DNA of 64,000 nt, taken from NCBI RefSeq assembly GCF_900155555.1, contig NZ_FUHN01000007.1, positions 239,911 through 303,910 on the forward strand. The letters are read 5' to 3'. Below are positions 25,506 through 33,124 of this stretch, piece by piece. Numbering within the stretch: position 1 is the stretch's first letter; the number at the start of each line of letters is the position of its first letter. The notes below the pieces were generated by a model that did no database searches, was not told the DNA's origin, and saw only the letters and a list, made by a program, of their open reading frames with translations. The stretch is from Mobilibacterium timonense. GTDB taxonomy: Bacteria > Bacillota > Clostridia > Peptostreptococcales > Anaerovoracaceae. Made by a program: the position numbers and the translations under genes.

Positions 25506-26250
25506 TCTCTATTTTACCTATCATGGAAATAACTATCATTGCGGAGAGGCGAGCCGCATTGTCCTCAAACTCTTCATAGGACTGGACCGCACCGCTGCCG
25601 CCCTGAGCCAGATCGGAGATGACCCTCATTGAAACGAAAGGAACGTTATTGTATGAAGCAGCCTGGGCGATCGCGCCCCCTTCCATCTCGGCCGCCATAG
25701 CCCCGAAGGTCTCATGAAGCTCTTTTTTCTTATCAAGCTCAGACACGAACTGGTCACCGGTGACGATGACTCCCTCCTTCACCTGCTCCGCGGACATCAG
25801 CTCTGATGCGGATTCGGACATGAGATATGCCGCCTGCCTGTCCGGAAAGTACACCGTAGGCACGGTATCATCTTCGCCAGTGCTCATGTATCCCCTCACA
25901 TGACCGAAGGCCGTAACGTCGAAGTCGTGCTGTATCAGTCCCTTTGCTATCACTGCGTCTCCCACGGAAAGGCACGGGTCTATGCCTCCGGCGATGCCGG
26001 TGTTGATGACAAGCTGCGGGCTGAAGGTGTCGATGAGGATCTGAGTGCAGAGAGCCGCGTTGACCTTGCCGATCCCGCTCTTCGCCACGAAGACCTGCGC
26101 GCTCCCCAAGGTGCCTTTCCACGTCTTAAGAGTCTTCCCCGGGCCGCACATCTCAGTCTCCACGTCTTCCATTGTCTCCTTGAGGTACTGGATCTCGTTG
26201 TCCATGGCCCCGATGATGGCAATTCTGGTTATGTTATTCAATTCGCTCAT
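25495..26250 (-). CDS. mtnN: 5'-methylthioadenosine/S-adenosylhomocysteine nucleosidase
   Basis: A 251-residue nucleosidase that removes adenine from MTA and SAH. The start MSELNNITRIAIIGAMDNEI at 26250 has AGAGGAAATA just upstream, better than the ORF start at 26271. Family motifs are GAMDNEIQYLKETM, KSGIGKVNAA, NTGIAGGIDP, VTGDQFV, the substrate-binding EMEGGAIAQAA (Met-Glu pair) and the catalytic Asp in VISDLAQGG. All are intact. It lies between an AMP-forming ligase (13 bp upstream) and yjjP (overlapping), so it is in the middle of a four-gene operon. A link to methionine recycling is expected. Confidence 0.95.
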   Translation of the reverse strand: MSELNNITRIAIIGAMDNEIQYLKETMEDVETEMCGPGKTLKTWKGTLGSAQVFVAKSGIGKVNAALCTQILIDTFSPQLVINTGIAGGIDPCLSVGDAVIAKGLIQHDFDVTAFGHVRGYMSTGEDDTVPTVYFPDRQAAYLMSESASELMSAEQVKEGVIVTGDQFVSELDKKKELHETFGAMAAEMEGGAIAQAASYNNVPFVSMRVISDLAQGGSGAVQSYEEFEDNAARLSAMIVISMIGKIENDE

Positions 26251-26263
26251 TATTTCCTCTGTT

Positions 26264-27943
26264 CTATTCAATGTTGCTGCCGTATCTCATGATCTTTGAG
26301 GTAGTGGTCTTCTCCAGTTCCTTGTCCAGCACCTGGACGATCTTGATGCGCTTATATGCCGGCATCTCGTCGTTGACGCTGTCCACCGCGTCCCTGACGG
26401 CCTTTTCTCTTTCCTCGCGATCAGGCTCGTGACCGAGCTCCTCGGCGATCAAATCTTCATTAGGGAGAATCTTGGCCTTGACTTCAGGCTTTCCGTCGGA
26501 GTCCCTGACGCCGATGACGATGCACTCCTTCACCTCCGGATGATCCATGAGCCTGTTTTCCAGCTCTTCCGGATATATGTTCTTTCCGTTGGTGGTGACG
26601 ATCACATTCTTGATCCTGCCTTTTATGAAAAGCCATCCGTTCTCATCGATATATCCAAGATCACCGGTATGGAACCATCCGTCCACAAGGACCTTTTCAG
26701 TGCTCTCAGGATCGTTGAAATATCCCAGCATGACGTTATCGCCCCTGGTGATGATCTCTCCGACACCCTCATCGTTCATATTGATGAGTCTCATCTCATT
26801 GCCAGGCATCACCACACCTGTTGATTCGCTGTTCTGGTTGAAGTCGCTGTTCCCGGCCACCAGGGGAGCGCACTCGGTCAGTCCATATCCCTGGAGAGTC
26901 TCGATGCCCAGAGCTTCAAAATCCCGCACGAGAGTGGTGTCGAGCTCCGCCGCTCCAACGATGAAGAGCCTCATCTTTCCGCCAAGTGTGGCCTTTACCC
27001 GGTTCTTCACGACTGCTCTCATGAAAAAAGGAAGTTTCTGGAGCGCGTCAGCCAGCGGCAGTGTCTCGAAGTACTCAGAGTAGCGAGATGGTACAGACTT
27101 GGCCACCGCCTTTCTGATGCGCTTGTCCAATACCGAAAGCAATGCCGGAACTACCACCAGAATAGACGGATGATACTCTTCCAGATTCTTCTGGATCTTG
27201 GTCAGACCGCCGCAGTACGTGATCTTGGTCCCACGTGACAGAAGAAGCAGAAGATTCAATGTGCATTCGTAGGTATGGTGGAGCGGAAGGATGGACAGTG
27301 TCACATCGGTTGGATGTATCTTCACCACCTGTACGGTAGAATAAATATTTGAGCAGATATTGTACTGAGACAGGCATACCCCCTTTGCCTTTCCTGTGGT
27401 GCCAGACGTAAAGATCAGGATCTGCGTCTCGTCCCGTGGTATCTCGATGCTGTCCACGGCCTCGGTAAAGGTTTCCTCATCCGGAGTCGATGCATTATAT
27501 ACATCTGTAAAGGAAAGCTGTCTGACGTGAGCCGGCAGCTCTCCCAGGAGAGTCTTGGCAAAGTAGTCGCTGTAACAGATGGCCTGGCAGTCTGCTGCCT
27601 CTACAAAAGAAAGAATGTCAGACGTATGGATCTCCTTGTCAAGAGGAACAACGCATCCAACGGTAGCAGCGCACAGATAGCTCAGGCTCCACTCGAAGCT
27701 GTTCTTTCCTATGACGGCGATGCGCTTTCCTCTGAGTCCCATCTCCAGAAAGGTGTTGCAGAGCTTGTAGTATCGCTCCCACAACTGAGTATATGTGATA
27801 TATACGTACTTCCCACCGGGAGCCTTCACCTGGAACGCAGCCCTCTGGGGAAACTTCTCATAGCTCGAATTTACTATCTCCCTGTAATTCTCGAACCGGG
27901 CAGTCTTGTATGTCCGGTCGTTTACCTTTACTGATTCGGTCAT
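26264..27943 (-). CDS. AMP-forming long-chain acyl-CoA ligase family protein
   Basis: A 559-residue adenylate-forming enzyme. The P-loop is LIFTSGTTGKAKGVCLSQ near residue 180, A4/A5 regions include ILPLHHTYE and GYGLTECAPLVAGN near 355, followed by the A8 motif IDENGWLFIKGRIKNVIV and the C-terminal KNIYPEELENRLM. The catalytic lysine is expected near the C-terminus in KTTTSKIMRYG. The ordering fits fatty-acid CoA ligase (FadD/FAA-like) rather than acetyl-CoA synthetase. GGTGAGGACG precedes the ATG. It is the first gene of an operon with mtnN and the split exporter. The acyl substrate cannot be read. Confidence 0.88.
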   Translation of the reverse strand: MTESVKVNDRTYKTARFENYREIVNSSYEKFPQRAAFQVKAPGGKYVYITYTQLWERYYKLCNTFLEMGLRGKRIAVIGKNSFEWSLSYLCAATVGCVVPLDKEIHTSDILSFVEAADCQAICYSDYFAKTLLGELPAHVRQLSFTDVYNASTPDEETFTEAVDSIEIPRDETQILIFTSGTTGKAKGVCLSQYNICSNIYSTVQVVKIHPTDVTLSILPLHHTYECTLNLLLLLSRGTKITYCGGLTKIQKNLEEYHPSILVVVPALLSVLDKRIRKAVAKSVPSRYSEYFETLPLADALQKLPFFMRAVVKNRVKATLGGKMRLFIVGAAELDTTLVRDFEALGIETLQGYGLTECAPLVAGNSDFNQNSESTGVVMPGNEMRLINMNDEGVGEIITRGDNVMLGYFNDPESTEKVLVDGWFHTGDLGYIDENGWLFIKGRIKNVIVTTNGKNIYPEELENRLMDHPEVKECIVIGVRDSDGKPEVKAKILPNEDLIAEELGHEPDREEREKAVRDAVDSVNDEMPAYKRIKIVQVLDKELEKTTTSKIMRYGSNIE

Positions 27944-28074
27944 TACACGTCCTCACCTTTCTTGTTTCCGGAGATCCGGTACCGACCCATGCAATATTTG
28001 ACATATCCTATATGATAACAGAAAATCAAGGTAATTCCATTTGTTTGTTTTATATTTCAGCTTGAACTCACAGA

Positions 28075-28112
28075 ACGGGGCCGCCTCATTTTCTCAAATG
28101 CGACAGCCCCGT
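28075..28112. other. Intergenic hairpin downstream of phoR
   Basis: ACGGGGC and GCCCCGT form a 7-bp outer stem with an inner CTCATTT/AAATGcG pairing. No T-run follows on either strand, so it is not a typical terminator, although it lies between the convergent ends of nothing and the start of the acyl ligase; it may stabilise the phoR transcript end. Confidence 0.4.
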
Positions 28113-28149
28113 ATTCATTCGATGCCGCGCAGCATGCGACAGCATCATG

Positions 28150-29823
28150 CTATTTCTCTTCTTTTCTCGTGATGATCGGAAGTCTGACCCTTATGGTCGT
28201 ACCTTTTCCCGGAGCGCTTTCCAGCTCGATCTCGCCACCGAGATCCATCGTCGCGTGCTTTACGATGGAAAGACCCAGGCCGGTTCCTCCACGTTCCTTT
28301 GAACGGCTCTTATCCACCCTGTAAAACCTCTCAAACACCCTTTCCTGGTCCTCTGCAGGGATGCCGATGCCGGAATCCGCCACCTCTATCACTGCCTTTT
28401 CATTATCCCGGCTGGTGTTGATGGTGACGCTTCCACCCTCTACATTGTATTTGATGGCATTCTCTATGAGGTTATACGTGATCTCGTGCAGGAGCTCTCT
28501 GGTGGTCACGAGGAAAACCGTGTCTCCGGTGACATTCACCTTCACGTCCTTTTCCTTCGCCAAGGAGACGAAATTGGCTGCCTCCTCTTCAATATACGCT
28601 TTGAGCTCCAGAGGCTCGCGCTTCAGCGGCACACCCTCGTCCAGCCTTGACAAATGGATGATATCGTCGATGAGCCCCAGAAGCCTGTTTGCGTCCTTTC
28701 TTATTTTTCCGGCAAAGACCCTGACGTCATCGCCCTGGGCGATACCGCTCTCGATGAGTTCTGCACTTCCCATTATGGAATGCATCGGGGTCTTCAGCTC
28801 GTGAGACACGTTAGCCGTGAACTCCCTTCTGTTCCTCTCGGCATAGATCCTTTCTGTGTTGTCGAAGACAAGTATGATGATACCCGACCTGTTCTTTGAG
28901 GAATCGACCCTGCTGATGTTTATCTGGAACTCTCGCCCATCCCTCTCCATCTGGAGAATGCTGTGGCCGTTCTCCTTGGCCTTGAGAATAGCAAGGTCGA
29001 TCCTGGAATCCTGCTCGATAACGGTGATATCCCTCCCAAGGCATTCCCTTGTGGTCCTGAAAAATCTCATCGCCGAAGGGTTTATGCTCAGGATACGCCC
29101 GTCGGACCCGGTGAGGATCAGTCCCTCCTCCATGTTGGAGATTATGGCGTTGAACTCCTTCTGTGACGACTCCAGCTCCCTCTTCTGACTGTTGATCAGA
29201 GCGTACTGCTGAGTCATTTTGTCCATGACCGGAGCCAGCTCCTCATAAGCGTAATTCTTCGCAGGCTGCTCCAGATCGATGTTCTGTAGCGGTGTTATTA
29301 TGCTGTTGGAAAGTCTGTACGCCAGGAACATTGAAATGAGCAGGGCTATAGCAAGTACGATAGCGATCGGCTGCAGTGAGGATACCACCAGCCCGAAAAG
29401 GGTTATCCGCTTAGCCGCTACTCTCAGGACGTTGCCGTCATCAAGCTTCCTTGCAACGTAGTGGGTCTCTTCCATGCGTGTGGTGGAGTACCTCACGCTC
29501 TCGCCCTTTCCTGTCTTCAGCGCCTCCTGTACCTCCTGGCGATCCTTGTGGTTTCCCAGCTGCGAGACAGGCACCTGTGAATCGTAGATCACTTTCCCGC
29601 TGCTGAGGATCAGGGTATATCTGTTTCCTCCTGTGCTCACATCCGAAAAATAATCCGCCCCCCGCTGCTCAACGCCTGCAGCCGCAAGGTTGATGTCGTT
29701 TTCCAGCTCTGTCGTCTGCACCCTGGTTATCTCTGCGTAGACGATACCCATCACTATGGTAAGAATCACCACAATGACCAGCAACGACGTGCCGAAGATC
29801 GAGGCAAAGATCCTTTTCCTCAC
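28150..29823 (-). CDS. phoR: PhoR-type sensor histidine kinase
   Basis: A 557-residue membrane kinase. TM1 is about 8-30, an extracytoplasmic sensor region 32-145, TM2 about 145-168, then a HAMP-like linker, a PAS domain at about 225-335 (NAIISNMEEGLILTGSDGRI), and HisKA with the phospho-acceptor His 341 in ANVSHELKTPMHS. The ATPase domain shows NLIENAIKYN (N box), VADSGIGIP (G1), FERFYRVDKSRSK (F box) and GGTGLGLSIVKH (G2). It should phosphorylate the response regulator encoded 3 bp upstream. The domain order matches PhoR, and the adjacent Na/Pi cotransporter supports phosphate sensing. It is the last gene of the unit. Confidence 0.9.
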   Translation of the reverse strand: MRKRIFASIFGTSLLVIVVILTIVMGIVYAEITRVQTTELENDINLAAAGVEQRGADYFSDVSTGGNRYTLILSSGKVIYDSQVPVSQLGNHKDRQEVQEALKTGKGESVRYSTTRMEETHYVARKLDDGNVLRVAAKRITLFGLVVSSLQPIAIVLAIALLISMFLAYRLSNSIITPLQNIDLEQPAKNYAYEELAPVMDKMTQQYALINSQKRELESSQKEFNAIISNMEEGLILTGSDGRILSINPSAMRFFRTTRECLGRDITVIEQDSRIDLAILKAKENGHSILQMERDGREFQINISRVDSSKNRSGIIILVFDNTERIYAERNRREFTANVSHELKTPMHSIMGSAELIESGIAQGDDVRVFAGKIRKDANRLLGLIDDIIHLSRLDEGVPLKREPLELKAYIEEEAANFVSLAKEKDVKVNVTGDTVFLVTTRELLHEITYNLIENAIKYNVEGGSVTINTSRDNEKAVIEVADSGIGIPAEDQERVFERFYRVDKSRSKERGGTGLGLSIVKHATMDLGGEIELESAPGKGTTIRVRLPIITRKEEK

Positions 29824-29826
29824 GTA

Positions 29827-30495
29827 TTATGCCTCCAGTCTGTAACCCACGCCCCTCACGGTCTCGATCTTATCTCCGTAAGAGCCAAGCTTCTGCCGCA
29901 GTGTCCTGATGTGAACATCGATCGTCCTCGAGTCGCCAAGGAGCTTTTCTCCCCACACTGACATGAAAAGCTGCTCCCTCGTGAATATCATCCCCGGCCT
30001 GGAGAGGAAGAGCTTCAGTATCTCGTATTCTTTCAAGGTCAGAGAGATCCGCTCGTCTCCAATGGTGACCATGTGGGTGTCCTCGTTGAGCACCAGGTCA
30101 TCCAGCTTGTACACCTGCTGAGGCTTTGATGATTCGTAACGCCTGAGCACGGCCTTGATCCTGGAGACCATCTCCATCATTCCGAATGGCTTTACAAGAT
30201 AGTCGTCCGCACCGAGATCCAGGCTCTGCACCTTGTCGTATTCCATGCCCTTGGCAGTTGCCATGATCACCGGAATGTCTTCAGTCTGAACATTCGACTT
30301 TATCCCCTTAAGAATGCTGACGCCATCCACGTCCGGCAGCATGATATCAAGAAGCACAAGCTCTGGCTTCTCTTCCTTGAGGGCTTCCAGAATAGACTTG
30401 CCGTCCTCGAACCCCCTCGCCTCGAATCCTGTGGATCTAAGTGTATAGATCTCTATCTCACGGATGTCCTTGTCGTCCTCAACACACCAAATCAT
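29827..30495 (-). CDS. OmpR/PhoB-family response regulator (PhoP/PhoB-like)
   Basis: A 222-residue two-domain regulator. The receiver domain has the acidic pair in MIWCVEDDKDIREIE, phospho-acceptor Asp in VLLDIMLPDVDG near residue 50, the switch Thr/Ser in MATAKG and Lys in VKPFGMMEM. A winged-helix DNA-binding domain occupies residues about 130-222 with VNEDTHMVTI-like beta strands, LTLKEYEILKLF, DSRTIDVHIRTLRQKLG and VRGVGYRLE. It lies between nptA (25 bp upstream) and phoR. Its likely target is the TTAACA-type repeat upstream of nptA, so the operon would be autoregulated. Confidence 0.92.
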   Translation of the reverse strand: MIWCVEDDKDIREIEIYTLRSTGFEARGFEDGKSILEALKEEKPELVLLDIMLPDVDGVSILKGIKSNVQTEDIPVIMATAKGMEYDKVQSLDLGADDYLVKPFGMMEMVSRIKAVLRRYESSKPQQVYKLDDLVLNEDTHMVTIGDERISLTLKEYEILKLFLSRPGMIFTREQLFMSVWGEKLLGDSRTIDVHIRTLRQKLGSYGDKIETVRGVGYRLEA

Positions 30496-30520
30496 TCTGC
30501 TTCAAGCCTCCTGATTACTC

Positions 30521-32296
30521 CTATTCTGCATTCCCGCTAAGGGAAAACATCTCCTGATATTTTTTGTAATCGCTCTTGAACGCCGGGCTGTCTTTGATCT
30601 CCCTCTTGGTATCGTGGCGTCTCTCCACGTTCAGCTGCTCCTGGGCAAGTGTGACACCCATGTTTGAGCAGTGATCGGCGATACGCTCCAGATTTGTGGT
30701 CATGTCCTCTAGGACGAATCCCATCTCCACGGTGCAAATGCCGTTTCTGAGCCTGATTATGTGCCTGCTCTTGAGCTCAAAACTAAGGTCGTCCACCACT
30801 TCCTCCAGAGGCTCTATCTTCTCGGCAGCGTCCGGATCGAAATCTCTAAGTGAGGATGTGGTTATTTTCAGCAGCTCCGTGACAGCTCTCAGCATGACTT
30901 TCATATCCTCTGCGCCGTTGTTTGAGAAGTGCTGATTCTTCGTGTACATCTCGTTTGCGCTGTCCTTCAGGTTAACAGCGTGGTCTCCTATGCGCTCAAG
31001 ATCTGTGATGGACCTGAGCAGGATCGTGGTCCTGCGGCTCTCCTTTTCCGACAACGCCTGAGGTGTGATGCCGAGTATATATGTCCCTATGCGGTCTTCA
31101 TACCGGTCTGTCTTCTTCTCCAGCTTCTTGATCCTCGCAGCAACGTCCTCGTCATACTTGTCGAAGAGGCTCATTGCGAGATCAACGGCTTCCTCAGCGT
31201 ACTCGGCCATCCTTAGAACGGCATCGGTGCTGACAGAAAGTGCTACGGAAGGCTGGGACAGAAATCTGTTGTCCAGTCTCTGGAGTATCTCGTCCTGCTC
31301 CTCGTCCGGAACAGGTGTCTTGTCGTCTCTGATGGTGGCGCAGGCCAGCTTCTCCAGTCCTCTTGAAAAAGGAAAGAGAATGGCCGTTGCAGTCACATTG
31401 AAAGTCGTGTGGATAACCGCGATCCCAGCCGGGTTGGCAACGTGATCCATGAAACTGAAGTCGATTATGCTGTTCAGTGTATAGAACACCGTCATAAAGA
31501 TTATGGTTCCGATAATGTTGAAATACAGATGTATGAGGGCAGCCCTCTTAGCGTTCTTGGATGCCCCGATGGCGGACAGGATAGCGGTAACGCATGTACC
31601 GATGTTCTGCCCCATTATGATCGGAATGGCAGCTCCATAGGTAACTGCACCTGTGGAACAGAGAGCCTGCAGGATACCTACTGATGCAGACGAGCTCTGG
31701 ATGATGGCCGTAAGTGTCAGCCCGACGAGAACTCCCAGAAGAGGATTGGTGAATTTGGTGAACAACTGTATGAATCCAGGCATTTTGCTGAGAGGTTCTA
31801 CCGAGCTGCTCATGGTCTCCATACCGGTCATGAGGACCGCGAAACCGATCATGATGTTCCCGGCATTCTTAGTACGGTCCGTCTTTCCCGCGAAGCGCAT
31901 TAGCACGCCGATCATCGCGAGCAGTGGAGCGAAAGAACTCGGCTTCAGCATGTTTATCAAAAAGCCTGTTCCACTGACCGACACCAGCGACAGCAGCCAG
32001 GAGGTCATCGTTGTTCCGATGTTGGCTCCCATTATCACTCCCACCGCCTGGTGAAGAGTCATGATCCCGGAGTTTACGAATCCGACCACCATTACCGTGG
32101 TCGCAGATGAAGACTGGATCACTGCCGTGACTCCGGCCCCCAGAAGAACTCCTTTAAACGTACTGGACGTCATCTTGCTGAGGCTCCTCTGAAGCGTCCC
32201 TCCTGACGTGTTCTTCAGCGCTTCTCCCATCACGTCCATTCCAAAGAGGAAGAGAGCGAGGCCCCCTATAAAAGTAAACACATTAAAAATGTCCAT
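30521..32296 (-). CDS. Na/Pi cotransporter family protein with PhoU domain
   Basis: A 591-residue protein. The start MDIFNVFTFIGGLALFLFGM at 32296 has GGAGGATAT directly upstream; the longer open frame is not needed. Two inverted Na/Pi repeats are visible: GAGVTAVIQSSSATTVMVVG near residue 60 and GLTLTAIIQSSSASVGILQA near residue 195, both with the QSSSA signature. After about residue 345 comes a cytoplasmic PhoU-like helical domain (ITDLERIGDHAVNLKDSANE and TTNLERIADHCSNMGV). It probably imports phosphate with Na+. It is first in the nptA-regulator-kinase operon and has a candidate Pho box upstream. Confidence 0.93.
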   Translation of the reverse strand: MDIFNVFTFIGGLALFLFGMDVMGEALKNTSGGTLQRSLSKMTSSTFKGVLLGAGVTAVIQSSSATTVMVVGFVNSGIMTLHQAVGVIMGANIGTTMTSWLLSLVSVSGTGFLINMLKPSSFAPLLAMIGVLMRFAGKTDRTKNAGNIMIGFAVLMTGMETMSSSVEPLSKMPGFIQLFTKFTNPLLGVLVGLTLTAIIQSSSASVGILQALCSTGAVTYGAAIPIIMGQNIGTCVTAILSAIGASKNAKRAALIHLYFNIIGTIIFMTVFYTLNSIIDFSFMDHVANPAGIAVIHTTFNVTATAILFPFSRGLEKLACATIRDDKTPVPDEEQDEILQRLDNRFLSQPSVALSVSTDAVLRMAEYAEEAVDLAMSLFDKYDEDVAARIKKLEKKTDRYEDRIGTYILGITPQALSEKESRRTTILLRSITDLERIGDHAVNLKDSANEMYTKNQHFSNNGAEDMKVMLRAVTELLKITTSSLRDFDPDAAEKIEPLEEVVDDLSFELKSRHIIRLRNGICTVEMGFVLEDMTTNLERIADHCSNMGVTLAQEQLNVERRHDTKREIKDSPAFKSDYKKYQEMFSLSGNAE

Positions 32297-32349
32297 ATAT
32301 CCTCCAACGAAAACACATATTATCCATATTATCGAGTGTATTCGCAAAT

Positions 32350-32389
32350 TGTTAAATTGCAAATACATCTTATGTTAAATCTATGTAAA
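32350..32389 (-). promoter_or_regulatory. Candidate Pho box (PhoP-type direct repeats)
   Basis: Reading the minus strand: TTTACA (32384-32389), five bases, TTAACA (32373-32378), a weak third position TGTATT 11 bp further, and TTAACA again at 32350-32355 (23 bp from the second). Gram-positive PhoP boxes are TT(A/C/T)A(C/T)A repeats with 11-bp period. It lies 54-93 bp before the nptA ATG, upstream of TAATAT at 32326-32331. Confidence 0.6.
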
Positions 32390-32435
32390 GTTGTGGAAGA
32401 CTGCAACTTTTCCAGTAATTTTATATAGCAGTGAT

Positions 32436-32462
32436 AAAAAATGCCGCACCTCGTGGTGCAGC
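32436..32462 (-). terminator. Terminator of the YbaK gene
   Basis: On the minus strand GCACC-ACGA-GGTGC with extra closing pairs, then CATTTTTTA. Confidence 0.8.
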
Positions 32463-32499
32463 ACAGTCCGTTCCATCGATTTCCTTAACCGTCGTGAGA

Positions 32500-32961
32500 T
32501 CACTTGCAGACGTCGACCCACTCAATGTAACCGGAACACTTTTCCAGTTCAGGGATCGTGAGCCTTACGGCGCTGTTCCCGGTACCAGCAGCAGGATAGA
32601 CGACATCGTGTCTTTTCAGGCTCTCGTCGAGATACACCTTTACCCCTTCCTTTACACCGAATGGGCACACCCCTCCCGGTGCGTGACCGATGATATCCTC
32701 CACCTGGTCGTAGCTGATCATCTTGGCCTTGGTGTGGAATGTTTCCTTGAATTTCCTGTTGTCCACCTTGGAGAGCCCGGACGCCAGGATGAGTATCGGC
32801 ACATCCTTGACCATGAAAGACAGCGTCTTGGCGATCATATCCGGCTCCACTCCCACGGCTTCGGCAGCGAGTTCTACCGTTGCAGACGATTCTGACAGAA
32901 GTGTTATCCTGTCTTCGAGTTCATATTTCTTAAGCCAGTCCCTGGCCTGTTCAAGTCCCAT
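32500..32961 (-). CDS. YbaK/ProX-family aminoacyl-tRNA deacylase
   Basis: A 153-residue protein. The start MGLEQARDWLKKYELEDRIT at 32961 is chosen because GGGAGGTTTCG precedes it; the open frame extends 65 codons further upstream without a ribosome site. YbaK features are TVELAAEAVGVEPDMIAKTL, the conserved lysine region, DNRKFKE and HAPGGVCPFGVKEGV near residue 100. These proteins hydrolyse mischarged tRNA (for example Cys- or Ala-tRNA-Pro) in trans. A second, PrdX-type deacylase lies at 39715-40254. Its 5' end is divergent from the GGDEF-EAL gene with 163 bp between. Confidence 0.88.
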   Translation of the reverse strand: MGLEQARDWLKKYELEDRITLLSESSATVELAAEAVGVEPDMIAKTLSFMVKDVPILILASGLSKVDNRKFKETFHTKAKMISYDQVEDIIGHAPGGVCPFGVKEGVKVYLDESLKRHDVVYPAAGTGNSAVRLTIPELEKCSGYIEWVDVCK

Positions 32962-33050
32962 CGAAACCTCCCTGAAATCAAATAATTCTCCTGTCCTCTT
33001 CAGCGGGAAGACCCGACTCCGGACATGGCACGCATCGATTATAAAACCTG

Positions 33051-33079
33051 TGAACTTGCCTGTCAAAAGATGGTATACT
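33051..33079 (+). promoter_or_regulatory. Extended -10 promoter of the GGDEF-EAL gene
   Basis: TGGTATACT (33071-33079) is an extended -10 element; a weak -35 (TGAACT) lies 17 bp upstream of the hexamer. The start would be near 33086, upstream of an AAAAGGG ribosome site. Confidence 0.5.
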
Positions 33080-33108
33080 TGTAGGCAAAAGGGAAAAGGG
33101 TATTCTGT

Positions 33109-33123
33109 ATGGACGCTGACTGA
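33109..33123 (+). other. Possible four-codon leader peptide (MDAD)
   Basis: ATG GAC GCT GAC TGA has AAAAGGG nine bases upstream; its stop ends one base before the ATG of the GGDEF-EAL gene, which itself has almost no ribosome site. Ribosomes may reach the main gene by termination and restart. Confidence 0.4.
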
Positions 33124-33124
33124 G

